A stretch of DNA of 64,000 nucleotides from Naasia sp. SYSU D00948 (GTDB lineage Bacteria; Actinomycetota; Actinomycetes; Actinomycetales; Microbacteriaceae): assembly GCF_017916515.1 (NCBI RefSeq), contig NZ_JAFMTA010000001.1, positions 434,001-498,000 of the forward strand, read 5' to 3'. Numbering within the stretch: position 1 is the stretch's first letter; every line of letters begins with the position of its first letter. Both the position numbers and the translations under genes were made by a program. The notes beneath the pieces were generated by a model that made no database searches, had not been told where the DNA came from, and saw only the letters and a list, made by a program, of their open reading frames with translations. Positions 7,121 through 16,084 of the stretch are shown piece after piece.

Positions 7121-8356
7121 ATGCGTAAGCACTTCGGATTCGGCGCCCTTGCCGTGGCGTCGGCCGCGATCCTCGCGGGCTGCAGCAGCAGCCCGTCGAC
7201 CGACTCGGGCGAGTCCGGCGGCGGGAACGGTGAAGGCGGAGCGGAGATCGTCATCTGGACCGACGCGGAGCGCGAGGAGGCCATCAAGGACGCGGCCGCC
7301 GCCTTCGAGGAGGAGTCCGGCGCGACGGTCACGCTCGTGCAGAAGAACTTCGAGGACCTCCGCGCGGACTTCATCGCGCAGGTGCCCACGGGCGAGGGCC
7401 CGGACATCACGGTCGGCGCGCACGACTGGCTGGGCGCCCTGGTGGCGGCCGGCGTGGTCGACACCATCGACCTCGGCGACAAGGCGGGCGAGTTCGAGCA
7501 GGTGGCGCTCGAGGCCATGACCTACGAGGGCCAGCTGTACGCGCTCCCCTACTCGCTCGAGACCGTCGCGCTCCTTCAGAACACGGCGCTCGTGGGCGCG
7601 GAGGCTCCGGCGACCTGGGACGAGATGATCCAGCGCGGGCTCGAGGCCGGCACGGAGCGTCCGTTCGTCATCAACACGAACGCCGAGACGGGCGACGCGT
7701 ACACGATGTACGGCTTCCAGACCTCGTTCGGCGCTCCGGTGTTCGTGCAGGACGAGTCGGGCTCGTACACGACGCAGGTCGGCATGGGCGGTGCCGCGGG
7801 CGAGGCCTTCGCGCAGTGGCTGCACGCCAACGGCTCGGCCGGCACGGGCTACATCTCCACCACCGTCGACTACGACATCAACAACGAGCTGTTCAACTCG
7901 GGCCAGGCGCCGTTCACCATCCAGGGCCCCTGGGCGGTCAGCGCTCTGCCGGACGTCGACATCACGGTGAACCCGATCCCGTCCGCGGGCGGTCAGACCG
8001 CCGCGCCGTTCGTCGGTGTGCAGGGCTTCTACCTCAGCTCGCAGAGCGAGAACGCGCTGCTCGCCACGGAGTTCCTGGTGAACTACCTCGCCACCGAGGA
8101 GGCCCAGCGCGCCCTGTACGAGGCGGACCCGCGCATCCCGGCCTACACGGCCCTCGCCGAGGAGGTCGCGAGCGACCCGATCATCGCGGGCTTCCTCGCG
8201 TCGTCCCAGAACGGCGTGCCGATGCCGAGCATCCCCGAGATGGGCTCGGTGTGGGACTTCTGGAACGCGGCCCAGTCGCAGATCATCAACGGCGCCGACC
8301 CGGTCGCGACGTGGAACCAGATGATCACCGACCTCGAGGCCGAGCTCGCCGGTTGA
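7121..8356 (+). CDS. ABC sugar transporter, lipoprotein substrate-binding protein (MalE/GanS type)
   Basis: 411 residues. A short signal peptide ends in the lipobox LAGC (Cys about 21), then a Ser/Gly-rich linker and a family 1 binding-protein fold: IVIWTDAEREEAIKDAAAAF, FIAQVPTGEGPDITVGAHDW, YALPYSLETVALLQN, PFTIQGPWAVSAL. These match maltose/galacto-oligosaccharide binding proteins. AAGGA precedes the ATG. It follows the GH42 gene by 104 bases and precedes two permease genes. A very strong stem-loop after the stop probably keeps this lipoprotein in excess over the membrane subunits. Either maltodextrin or beta-galactoside binding is possible; the neighbour favours the latter. Confidence 0.88.
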   Translation: MRKHFGFGALAVASAAILAGCSSSPSTDSGESGGGNGEGGAEIVIWTDAEREEAIKDAAAAFEEESGATVTLVQKNFEDLRADFIAQVPTGEGPDITVGAHDWLGALVAAGVVDTIDLGDKAGEFEQVALEAMTYEGQLYALPYSLETVALLQNTALVGAEAPATWDEMIQRGLEAGTERPFVINTNAETGDAYTMYGFQTSFGAPVFVQDESGSYTTQVGMGGAAGEAFAQWLHANGSAGTGYISTTVDYDINNELFNSGQAPFTIQGPWAVSALPDVDITVNPIPSAGGQTAAPFVGVQGFYLSSQSENALLATEFLVNYLATEEAQRALYEADPRIPAYTALAEEVASDPIIAGFLASSQNGVPMPSIPEMGSVWDFWNAAQSQIINGADPVATWNQMITDLEAELAG

Positions 8357-8362
8357 GTCATC

Positions 8363-8402
8363 GGGCGGCCGGGGCGGGACGCGAGTCCCGCCCCGGCGGC
8401 CC
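8363..8402. other. Long stem-loop between binding-protein and permease genes
   Basis: Two 18-base arms (8363-8380 and 8385-8402) are complementary at 17 of 18 positions and enclose a GCGA (GNRA) tetraloop. There is no T-run, and the next gene follows closely with a good Shine-Dalgarno. In malE-malF type operons such intercistronic hairpins stabilise the upstream message and lower permease expression. Confidence 0.75.
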
Positions 8403-8427
8403 GGACCCGAGAAAGAGGAGGAGCAGG

Positions 8428-10038
8428 ATGACTGCGCAGATGGAGCGCCCGCAGGCGACCGAGACGCCCGGCGGCGAGTCGCACGCGCGGAAGTGGCGCG
8501 GGCCCGGCTGGGGCTTTCTGGTCAAGCTCGCCCTCCTCGCCCTCGTCAACGCCTTCGGCATGACCGCGATCCTCTCCGCCTGGCGCGCGGAGTCCTGGGT
8601 CATCCTCGGCGCGGCCGTCGCGCTGCTCGTCATCGTCGACGTCGTCTACTTCGTGAAGCGCGCCCTGCCCCTGAAGTACCTCGTGCCGGGGCTCGCGTTC
8701 CTCCTCATCTTCCAGATCTTCAGCTTCCTCTACACGGGCTACGTCGCCTTCACCAACTACGGGACCGGGCACGCCGGCTCGCAGGCGCAGGCCGTGGAGG
8801 CCGCCCTGATCCAGGGCGAGCGCCGGGTCGCGGACTCCCCCGACTATCCGCTCGCCGTCGTCCAGCGCGGCGGCGAGCTCGGCTTCGCCATCAACGACGA
8901 CGGCGACGTCCGCGTCGGCTCCGCGACCGAGCCGCTCACCGAGGTCGACGGCGCCGAGGTCGGCCAGAACGGCGCCCCCACCGAGGTGCCGGGCTGGACC
9001 GTCGTGCCGCGAGCCCAGGTGCTCGCGGACACCGCACTCCAGGAGCAGGTGGTGGGACTCCGGGTCCCGGTCTCCGACGACCCCGAGGACGGCTCCATCC
9101 GGACGCGCGAGGGCAGCACGGGAGTCGTCTACAGTTCGTCCCTCACCTGGGACCCCGAGGCGCAGACGATCACCGACACCGAGACCGGCACGGTCTACGA
9201 GGCGACCGAGCGCGGCAGCTTCGTCTCCGAGGACGGCGAGCGGCTCGCCGCCGGCTGGTACGTGAACGTCGGCTTCGACAACTTCGTCCGCGCGGTCACC
9301 GACCCCGGCCTCGCGGCGCCCCTGCTGCAGGTGACGCTGTGGACGTTCGCGTTCGCCATCCTGTCCGTCGTCATGCCGTTCGCGCTCGGACTCCTCTTCG
9401 CGATCATCTACAACGATCCCCGCGTGCGCGGCCGGAAGATCCTGCGCACGCTGTTCCTCCTGCCGTACGCGTTCCCCGCGTTCATGTCCGCGCTCCTCTG
9501 GCGCGGCATGATGAACTCCGAGTTCGGCGTCATCAACGACCTGTTCTTCTTCGGCGCCGACATCAACTGGCTCCAGGACCCCTGGCTCGCCCGCTTCGCC
9601 GCGCTCTGGGTCAACCTCTGGCTGAGCTACCCGTACTGGATGCTCGTGTGCACGGGCGCCCTGCAGGCGCTCTCAGGAGACACGCTCGAGGCCGCGAAGA
9701 TCGACGGGGCCGGCCGGTGGCGGCAGTTCCGGTCGATCATCCTGCCGCTGCTGCTCGTCTCGACGGCGCCGCTCGCGATCTCGTCCTTCGCCTTCAGCTT
9801 CAACAACTTCGTGATCATCTACATGCTCACCGGCGGAGGGCCGAACTTCGCCGGCAGCTCGGAGGGCCTCGGCGCCACCGACCTCCTGATCACGGCGATC
9901 TACCAGATCTCCGGGGTCGCCGGCGGAGCAGCCGACTACGGCCTCGCGAGCGCCCTGTCGATCCTCGTCTTCCTCGTGATCGGCGCCGTCTCCGCGCTCG
10001 CCTTCCGCCAGACCCGCAAGCTCGAGGAGTACCAGTGA
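8428..10038 (+). CDS. ABC sugar transporter permease, MalF type
   Basis: 536 residues, with a strong GAGGAGGAGC Shine-Dalgarno. After a polar N-terminus come hydrophobic segments at about 29-46, 53-73 and 80-105, then a large extracytoplasmic insert (about residues 113-290, between AFTNYGTGHAG and VGFDNFVRAV) corresponding to the MalF P2 loop that contacts the binding protein. The C-terminal half is a standard MetI-type permease with the EAA motif LEAAKIDGAGRWRQFRSIIL facing the ATPase. Genuine MalF-type P2 loops occur in maltose and galacto-oligosaccharide systems. It overlaps the next gene by GTGA. Confidence 0.9.
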   Translation: MTAQMERPQATETPGGESHARKWRGPGWGFLVKLALLALVNAFGMTAILSAWRAESWVILGAAVALLVIVDVVYFVKRALPLKYLVPGLAFLLIFQIFSFLYTGYVAFTNYGTGHAGSQAQAVEAALIQGERRVADSPDYPLAVVQRGGELGFAINDDGDVRVGSATEPLTEVDGAEVGQNGAPTEVPGWTVVPRAQVLADTALQEQVVGLRVPVSDDPEDGSIRTREGSTGVVYSSSLTWDPEAQTITDTETGTVYEATERGSFVSEDGERLAAGWYVNVGFDNFVRAVTDPGLAAPLLQVTLWTFAFAILSVVMPFALGLLFAIIYNDPRVRGRKILRTLFLLPYAFPAFMSALLWRGMMNSEFGVINDLFFFGADINWLQDPWLARFAALWVNLWLSYPYWMLVCTGALQALSGDTLEAAKIDGAGRWRQFRSIILPLLLVSTAPLAISSFAFSFNNFVIIYMLTGGGPNFAGSSEGLGATDLLITAIYQISGVAGGAADYGLASALSILVFLVIGAVSALAFRQTRKLEEYQ

Positions 10039-10919
10039 CATCTCCGCAGCCCCGCGCCCTCCGCTCCCCCACCCGCCGCGGCCGCTGGTGGTCCGAGGTC
10101 GGGTGGAAGTACCCCGTCGCCGCGGTGATCCTCTTCTACGCGGTGTTCCCCCTGGTGTACGTGCTGTCCGCGGCCTTCAACCCGCGCGGCAGTCTCGCCG
10201 CGAGCAACGCGCTCTTCAGCTCGGTGAGCCTCGACAACTTCGCAGCCCTCGGCACGACGCAGTTCTGGACCTGGATGGGAAATACCCTCCTGATCGGCGG
10301 CGTCGCCGCGATCGGTGCCGTCCTCATGGGCGCCGCGGCTGCCTACTCGTTCTCGCGCTTCCGCTTCCGCGGCCGCCGCGCGGGCCTCACCGCGCTGCTC
10401 ATCGTCCAGATGTTCCCGCAGACGGTGGCGTTCGTGGCGCTGTTCCTGCTGCTGCTGGGCCTCGGCGAGGTCGTCCCCGAGCTCGGCATCAACTCGAAGA
10501 TCACGCTCATCTGCGTGTACCTGGGCGGCGCACTGGGGGCCAACACGTTCCTGATGTACGGGTTCTTCAACTCGATCCCGACGGAACTCGACGAGTCCGC
10601 GAAGATGGACGGCGCCACTCACGCCCAGGTGTTCTGGCGGATCATCATGCCGCTCGTCACCCCGGTGCTCGCGGTCGTCGGCCTCCTCGCGTTCATCGCC
10701 GCGTTCGGCGACTTCGTCCTCGCGCGGATCGTGCTCACTAGCGAGGACAACTGGACGCTCGCGGTCGGCATGTACCAGTGGGTGTCGAACCAGCTCGCCT
10801 CGCGGTGGGGCCTCTTCGCGGCCGGGACGGTCGTGGCGGCGATCCCGCTGATCGCGCTGTTCCTGGCGACGCAGCGGTACATCGTGGGCGGGCTCACGCA
10901 GGGCGCCGTCAAGGGATAG
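10035..10919 (+). CDS. ABC sugar transporter permease, MalG type
   Basis: 294 residues starting at a GTG that overlaps the TGA of the upstream permease, a sign of translational coupling. Six transmembrane helices and the EAA loop DESAKMDGATHAQVFWRIIMP are seen, ending in GLTQGAVKG, the usual MalG tail. It pairs with the preceding MalF-like subunit. No ATP-binding subunit is encoded in this operon; actinobacterial sugar importers of this class are generally energised by a shared MsiK/MalK ATPase encoded elsewhere. Confidence 0.9.
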   Translation: MTSPQPRALRSPTRRGRWWSEVGWKYPVAAVILFYAVFPLVYVLSAAFNPRGSLAASNALFSSVSLDNFAALGTTQFWTWMGNTLLIGGVAAIGAVLMGAAAAYSFSRFRFRGRRAGLTALLIVQMFPQTVAFVALFLLLLGLGEVVPELGINSKITLICVYLGGALGANTFLMYGFFNSIPTELDESAKMDGATHAQVFWRIIMPLVTPVLAVVGLLAFIAAFGDFVLARIVLTSEDNWTLAVGMYQWVSNQLASRWGLFAAGTVVAAIPLIALFLATQRYIVGGLTQGAVKG

Positions 10920-10936
10920 GAATCCGGGAGCAGCAA

Positions 10937-10967
10937 GGAGGGCGCCCGCGCAACCGCGGCCCCCTCC
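10937..10967 (+). terminator. Stem-loop terminator candidate after the beta-galactoside operon
   Basis: GGAGGGCGCCCGCG and CGCGGCCCCCTCC pair around a CAAC loop with minor imperfections, 17 bases after the last permease gene. No T-tract follows, as is common in high-GC actinobacteria. Confidence 0.5.
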
Positions 10968-11045
10968 GGCAGCCCGGCCCCTCCTGTTGCGCCGGATGAC
11001 GGCGCGCACGCGGTCGTGCCGAGGCACTCACCTACCGTCGGAACG

Positions 11046-13043
11046 GTGACCGAGACCGCAGCCGGCCCCATCCACGAGCTCCTCCGCGAGACCCGCAGCT
11101 ATCCGCCCCTCCCCGAGCACGCGCGGAACGCCAATCTTGACGCGGACGCGTGGGACCGGGCGGCCGCGGACCCGATCGCCTTCTGGGAGGACGCAGCCCG
11201 CCGCCTCCGCTGGGACACCCCGTGGCACACGGCGCACCGCTGGGAGCCCGCGCTTCAGGCCGACGGCAGCCTCGCTCCCCCGCGCGCCGAGTGGTTCTCC
11301 GGCGGAACGCTCAACGTCGCCGTCAACTGCGTGGACCGCCACGTCGAGGCGGGGCTCGGCGACAAGGTCGCGTACCACTTCGAGGGAGAGGCGGGCGACA
11401 CCAGGACCCTGACGTTCGCGGACCTGCAGCGCGAGGTCGCGAAGGCGGCCAACGCGCTCGAGCAGCTCGGCGTCGGTCAGGGCGACCGCGTCGTCATCTA
11501 CCTGCCCGTGATCCCCGAGACGGTGATCATCACGCTCGCCGTCGCCCGGATCGGCGCCATCCACTCGCTCGTCTTCGGGGGCTTCTCCGCGGAGGCCCTC
11601 CGCTTCAGGGTGGAGGCCACGGGAGCGAAGCTGCTCGTGACGAGCGACGGCCAGTTCCGCCGGGGACGCGCCGTGCCGGTCAAGCCGAACGCGGACGCGG
11701 CCGTCGGGGGAATCGAGCACATCGAGACCGTCCTCGTCGTCCGTCGCACCGGCGACGAGGTCGCGATGACGCCCGGCCGTGACGTCTGGTGGCACGACCT
11801 GGTGGACAACCAGGCCGAGACGCACGAGGCGCGCTCCTTCGACGCCGAGACGCCGCTGTTCATCATCTACACGTCGGGGACGACGGGGAAGCCCAAGGGC
11901 CTCGTCCACACCAGCGGGGGCTTCCTCACCCAGGCGAGCTGGACGCACTGGGCCGTTTTCGACGCGAAGCCGGACGACGTCCACTGGTGCACAGCGGACC
12001 TCGCCTGGGTCACCGCGCACACCTACGCCCTGTACGGGCCGCTCTCGAACGGGACGACCCAGGTCATCTACGAGGGGACGCCGGACGTCCCTCGGCGGAC
12101 GCGGCACCTCGAGATCATCGAGCGCTACGGCGTGACCGTGTACTACACCGCGCCGACCCTCGTCCGCACCCTGATGAGCTGGTTCCCGGACGGACTCCCC
12201 GCCGGATCCGACCTGTTCAGCCTGCGGCTGCTCGGGTCGGTCGGGGAGGCGATCAACCCCGAGGCCTGGGTCTGGTTCCGCGAGCACTTCGGCCGGGGCG
12301 AGGCCCCCATTATCGACACCTGGTGGCAGTCGGAGACCGGAGCCGCGATCATGGCCCCCGTCCCGGGCCGGTCGACGCTGAAGCCGGGGTCCGCGACCCG
12401 CGCGCTTCCCGGCCTGCGCACGCTCGTCGTCGACGCGCACGGCGAGCGGGTGCCGCCGGGCGCCGGCGGCTGCCTCGTCGTCGAGGGCACCTGGCCCGCG
12501 ATGGCGCGGACGGTGTGGGGCGACCCTCAGCGCTACCTCGACTCCTACTGGAGGACGTACGCGGACCGCGGGTACTTCCTCTCCGGGGACGGCGCGAAGG
12601 CGGACGCCGACGGGGACATCTGGGTACTCGGGCGGATGGACGACGTCATCAACGTGTCCGGGCACCGGCTCTCGACCATCGAGATCGAGTCGGCGCTCGT
12701 CGCGCATCCCGCCGTCGGCGAGGCCGCCGTGACCGGCGCTCACGACGCGATGACCGGGCAGGCGGTCGTCGCCTTCGTCATCCCGGTCGCATCTCAGGAG
12801 GACCCGGGCTCCCTGAGCTCCGAGCTGCGGTCGCACGTCGCCACCATGATCGGCCCCATCGCTCGGCCCCGCACCCTGCACCTGGTGTCGGAGTTGCCCA
12901 AGACGCGGTCGGGCAAGATCATGCGGCGGCTGCTCCGCGACCTGGTCGAGCACCGCCCCCTCGGCGACACGACGTCACTGCAGGACCCGTCCACGCCGGG
13001 GCGGATCGCCGCGGCCCTCGCCGCGGGGAGTCCCGGCCGCTGA
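11046..13043 (+). CDS. acs: Acetyl-CoA synthetase (AMP-forming)
   Basis: 665 residues, close to the usual 650. It activates acetate to acetyl-CoA through acetyl-AMP. The AMP-binding P-loop YTSGTTGKPKGLVH, the acetate-pocket region (VFGGFSAEALRFRVEATGAK), DTWWQSETG, FLSGDGAKADADGDIWVLGR with the hinge aspartate, VINVSGHRLSTIEIESALV and the C-terminal catalytic lysine motif PKTRSGKIMRR are all present. The C-terminal lysine is the usual Pat/CobB-type acetylation site. GTG 11046 is chosen over the in-frame GTG at 11016 because TACCGT lies 7 bases upstream, giving a leaderless start. The terminator-like stem after the sugar operon separates the units. Confidence 0.93.
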   Translation: MTETAAGPIHELLRETRSYPPLPEHARNANLDADAWDRAAADPIAFWEDAARRLRWDTPWHTAHRWEPALQADGSLAPPRAEWFSGGTLNVAVNCVDRHVEAGLGDKVAYHFEGEAGDTRTLTFADLQREVAKAANALEQLGVGQGDRVVIYLPVIPETVIITLAVARIGAIHSLVFGGFSAEALRFRVEATGAKLLVTSDGQFRRGRAVPVKPNADAAVGGIEHIETVLVVRRTGDEVAMTPGRDVWWHDLVDNQAETHEARSFDAETPLFIIYTSGTTGKPKGLVHTSGGFLTQASWTHWAVFDAKPDDVHWCTADLAWVTAHTYALYGPLSNGTTQVIYEGTPDVPRRTRHLEIIERYGVTVYYTAPTLVRTLMSWFPDGLPAGSDLFSLRLLGSVGEAINPEAWVWFREHFGRGEAPIIDTWWQSETGAAIMAPVPGRSTLKPGSATRALPGLRTLVVDAHGERVPPGAGGCLVVEGTWPAMARTVWGDPQRYLDSYWRTYADRGYFLSGDGAKADADGDIWVLGRMDDVINVSGHRLSTIEIESALVAHPAVGEAAVTGAHDAMTGQAVVAFVIPVASQEDPGSLSSELRSHVATMIGPIARPRTLHLVSELPKTRSGKIMRRLLRDLVEHRPLGDTTSLQDPSTPGRIAAALAAGSPGR

Positions 13044-13072
13044 GGCGGTCCGTTCCCCGCGGCTCCGCCCTG

Positions 13073-13543
13073 TCAGCCCACGGCCTTCCGAAGGAGTGCG
13101 GCGATCCTCTCCTCGTCCTCGGCGGTCAGTCGCGTCAGTGCGAAGGAGGTCGGCCACATCGTGCCCTCGTCGAGGCGGGCCTCGTCGTTGAAGCCGAGCG
13201 TGGCGTACCGCGACTTGAACTTGTGAGCGCTCTGGAAGAAGCAGACGACCTTGCCGTCCTTCGCGTAGGCCGGCATGCCGTACCAGGTCTTCGGCGAGAG
13301 AGTGGGCGCGGCCGTCCGAACGATGGCGTGGATGCGCTCGGCCATCACCCGGTCCGGCTCCGGCATCTCGGCGATCTTGGCGAGCACCTCGCCCTCGTCG
13401 TCCGCCTTCGCGCGGCCGCGCCGCCCCGCCGATCTGAGCTCCCGCGCGCGCTCCTTCATGGCCTCGCGCTCCTCCTCGGTGAAGCTGTCGGACGCCGTGT
13501 CGGTGCGGGCGGTGCTCTTCGCCGCCTTCGTCGTGTCTGCCAT
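13073..13543 (-). CDS. DUF1801-like protein (iron-chaperone/YdhG-like fold)
   Basis: 156 residues. A charged, lysine-rich N-terminal third (to about residue 50) is followed by a YdhG-like domain with RIHAIVRTAAPTLSPKTWYG, MPAYAKDGKVVCFFQ, KSRYATLGFNDEARLDEG and a closing ALLRKAVG. The GMPAY plus F/Y-rich strand pattern is typical of DUF1801 proteins. Biological role unknown. Start supported by GGAGGAGA seven bases upstream. It converges with acs, 29 bases between stops. Confidence 0.75.
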   Translation of the reverse strand: MADTTKAAKSTARTDTASDSFTEEEREAMKERARELRSAGRRGRAKADDEGEVLAKIAEMPEPDRVMAERIHAIVRTAAPTLSPKTWYGMPAYAKDGKVVCFFQSAHKFKSRYATLGFNDEARLDEGTMWPTSFALTRLTAEDEERIAALLRKAVG

Positions 13544-13698
13544 CGCTGTCTCCTCCGGTCTCGCTCGAGATGCCCTCATGCTAGGGAGACGCTCGCGGCG
13601 GCGGCTTCTCCGAAACTGACCGGGTCCACGTCGCCAGCATCAGGCGGCGCGCGACCGCCCGCCGGCGGAGGTCGAGCTGACGGACAGCCGTCGCACCG

Positions 13699-14529
13699 CT
13701 AGCGGGGCTCGACCCCGAAGGCCCGGGCGAGCCGGTCGATCTTCTTCGCGCGGCCGAGGCGAGGCAGGTCCGAGCCGTCCCGGATGACTCTGCCGCGGCG
13801 CTCGAAGTCCTCGAGGAAGTCCCGTGCCCACGCCACCTCGGAGGGCGTGGGACTGATGACCTCGTTGATGACCGGGAGCTGGTCGACGTCGAGGCACAGC
13901 TTCCCGGTGAGTCCGAGGCTGACCGTGACCTCCGCCTGCTCCCTCAGCACGCGGTGGGCTGTACCCACCGTCGGTCCGTCGATGGGACCCGGCAGTCCCC
14001 CGATGCGACTCGCGACAACGAGCCGGGATCGCGGGTAGGCCATCGCCATGTCGTCCGCGCTGGTCCCGGTGTCCCGCCGGTAGTCTCCGGAGCCGAAGGC
14101 CAGGCGGAATGCGCCACGAGCACGGGCGATCGGGACGGCCTCCTCGATGCCCAGAGCGGATTCAACGAGCGGGAGGACCGGTGTCGCCCCGCCCAGTCGG
14201 TCGAACGTCTCGGTGACGTGCTCGGCGGCCTCCGTCTTGGCGAGGACGACACCGGCGAGGCCCGGAAGCCCCTTCAGCCGGTCGACGTCGTCGGACCAGA
14301 ACGGCGTCGACCGGTCGTTGATCCGCACCCAGACGCGCTTCTCGGGGTCCTCGAGCCACCGCGCCACATCCTCACGGGCGGCATCCTTGAGGCCGGGATC
14401 GACGGCGTCCTCGATGTCGAGGATCACCTGATCGGCGCGGGAGGAGTACGCCGCATCGAACGTCTCCGTCCGGACGGCGTTGACGAGCAGCCACGAACGC
14501 GCGATCCCCGGATCGATGTCGCCTGTCAT
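13699..14529 (-). CDS. HpcH/HpaI aldolase/citrate lyase family protein (CitE-like)
   Basis: 276 residues. The TIM-barrel markers of CitE-like lyases are visible: ADQVILDIEDAVDPGLKDAAR near residue 33, VWVRINDRSTP (substrate/Mg site), LPLVESALGIEEAVPIARA with the catalytic-region glutamate, FGSGDYRRDTG, and the late SPTPSEVAWARDFL. Such stand-alone CitE proteins cleave or form C-C bonds in short hydroxy-acyl-CoA compounds; the exact substrate is not predictable. GAAGGAG precedes the ATG. It lies 221 bases downstream of the frameshifted beta-hydroxyacid dehydrogenase on the same strand and may have belonged to the same pathway. The 14530-14750 gap holds no convincing gene. Confidence 0.82.
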   Translation of the reverse strand: MTGDIDPGIARSWLLVNAVRTETFDAAYSSRADQVILDIEDAVDPGLKDAAREDVARWLEDPEKRVWVRINDRSTPFWSDDVDRLKGLPGLAGVVLAKTEAAEHVTETFDRLGGATPVLPLVESALGIEEAVPIARARGAFRLAFGSGDYRRDTGTSADDMAMAYPRSRLVVASRIGGLPGPIDGPTVGTAHRVLREQAEVTVSLGLTGKLCLDVDQLPVINEVISPTPSEVAWARDFLEDFERRGRVIRDGSDLPRLGRAKKIDRLARAFGVEPR

Positions 14530-14750
14530 GACCTCATGCTCCTTCTGGTGGCCCCGAACCGGAAGGCAGGGGTGGAAAGCCGCGGCCGGAGAGCCGGCGG
14601 AGGTCTGCGACGCCCCGCCTCGGACCGGCTAGGCAATCTATCGCATGCGGTTCGCCCAGCCCCTCCGCCGTCGCCGGTGCAGCCCGAGGAGCCGCGGCAA
14701 GGCTCACTGAGCCTCCGGTGCAGATTGTTCCGGAGGTCGGCATCGCAGCT

Positions 14751-15658
14751 CTATTCCGAGGAATCCGAGGTCCGGTCGCGGGCCTGGATCGCCTCCAGCA
14801 CCGAGGTCATGTCCCGGCGCCCGTTGCCGAACTCGACGCTCTCCCGGTAGAGCTCGGAGGCGAGGTCGAGCAGCGGAGTCGCGATGCCGGCGGCGCGCGC
14901 CGCCGCTGCGATGAGGCGGGTGTTCGCGTAGGCGTCGCTCGTCGCCGCCTGCACCGAGAAGTCACGGGCGATGAGCATGGGGGTCTTCACCCGCGTCACG
15001 TCGCTCGCCATCGGTCCGGCCTCGATCGCAGCCCGGAACGATTCCAGCTCGAGTCCGTTCGCGTCCGCGAAGTGCACCGCCTCCGCCAGTCCGGCGAGCA
15101 TGGTGTCGAGGTACAGGTTCACGGCGAGCTTCATGAGCAGCCCGCTTCCGGTCGGGCCGCAGGAGATGGTCGCACGGCACGTCGGCGCCAGGGCAGCGCT
15201 CGCCTCGGCGATGTCGGCCGGATCCCCGCCGAGGAGCGCCACGAGCCGGCCGGCCTCTGCGGGCTCCGGGAGCCGGAGACCGGAGCCTCGGCGTAGCGGC
15301 CACCGGCAGCCGCGATGTCGGCGCCGAGACCGCGGGAGTACTCGGGGGACGTCGACGCGGTGGAGATCACGAGACGACCGGCGACGAGCTCCGGAAACGC
15401 CGGAGTGCTCCGCCGCAGCACCTCGTCCGTGGCGGCCTCGTCGACGAGCATGAGGATCACCGTGCCGGCCGCGGCGAAGAGCTCCTCGACGCTGGTGGCG
15501 ACCCTTGCCCCGAGCGCCTGCAGGCCGGCAGTCCGCCCGGCCGTCCTGTTCCAGACCACGAGGTCCGCACCGGCTCGCAGGAGGTTCGCCGCCATCGGCT
15601 CCCCCATGTTCCCGATGCCGGCGAATCCGATCGTCGGGTTCTTGCGCTGGTCCGCCAT
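14751..15658 (-). pseudogene. 3-hydroxyisobutyrate dehydrogenase-like gene broken by a frameshift
   Basis: Two reading frames together make a complete beta-hydroxyacid dehydrogenase of about 300 residues. The first frame starts at ATG 15658 with the Rossmann motif [20 protein letters not shown] and continues to AEAPVSGSR; the second resumes with [13 protein letters not shown] and contains the catalytic-lysine region [20 protein letters not shown] and a normal C-terminus. The join is near 15264-15272, where a single missing base (before AGCCCGCAG on the coding strand) would restore frame. Either a true inactivating mutation or a base-calling error; adjoining DNA to the right is also decayed, which favours mutation. 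Confidence 0.75.
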
Positions 15659-15734
15659 ACCTCAGCATCCTGCTCGTTCCCGGCCTCCACCTCACACCGG
15701 GCACCCCGGCCCGGCTTCCCGGACTGGCCGTGAA

Positions 15735-16060
15735 CGGTCCTGTGGCTCGGCGTCCCCGCCATCGCGGTGCTGGCCGCACCGCTGTTCGCCGGCGGCGCTT
15801 CCCGTTCGGCGCACCCGCCGCCTACTGGGTGCTCGCCGCCGCGAATCCCTCGTCGACCCGGGGCTGGTCCCCTTCGTGAAGAGCGTGTTCGTGCTCTTCC
15901 GCGGGCTGCTGCTCCTGTCTCACCCGACGAAGCGCTACCGGAGCGCAGTGCTCTCGGTCATCGCGCGCAGCTCGCAGACGGTGGTGTTCACCGCCCTGCT
16001 CCTCCTGCTCGTCCCGAGGTGGCGGGCCGGACCCGCAGGCTCCCCGGAGTCACCGATCAC
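15735..16060 (+). pseudogene. Decayed membrane-protein remnant
   Basis: No intact gene occupies 15659-16084. In the plus strand, hydrophobic stretches that read like transmembrane helices occur in successive frames: LWLGVPAIAVLAAPLFAGG, then FGAPAAYWVLAAA, then VFVLFRGLLLLSHP and SQTVVFTALLLLLVP. Their order and absence of a continuous frame suggest an old gene with at least two frameshifts. The parent family is not recognisable, and high-GC DNA can give such patterns by chance. Confidence 0.3.
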
Positions 16061-16084
16061 CCTCGGCTCCGGCACGGCCGGGGC

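Noticed and set aside
8493-10030. Long upstream extension of the MalG frame
   Set aside because: The extension is an Arg-rich shadow of the MalF gene; the GTGA overlap at 10035 gives a normal MalG length.
14534-14743. Short minus-strand frame between the CitE-like gene and the broken dehydrogenase
   Set aside because: Low-complexity, no ribosome site, and it bears no resemblance to any domain.
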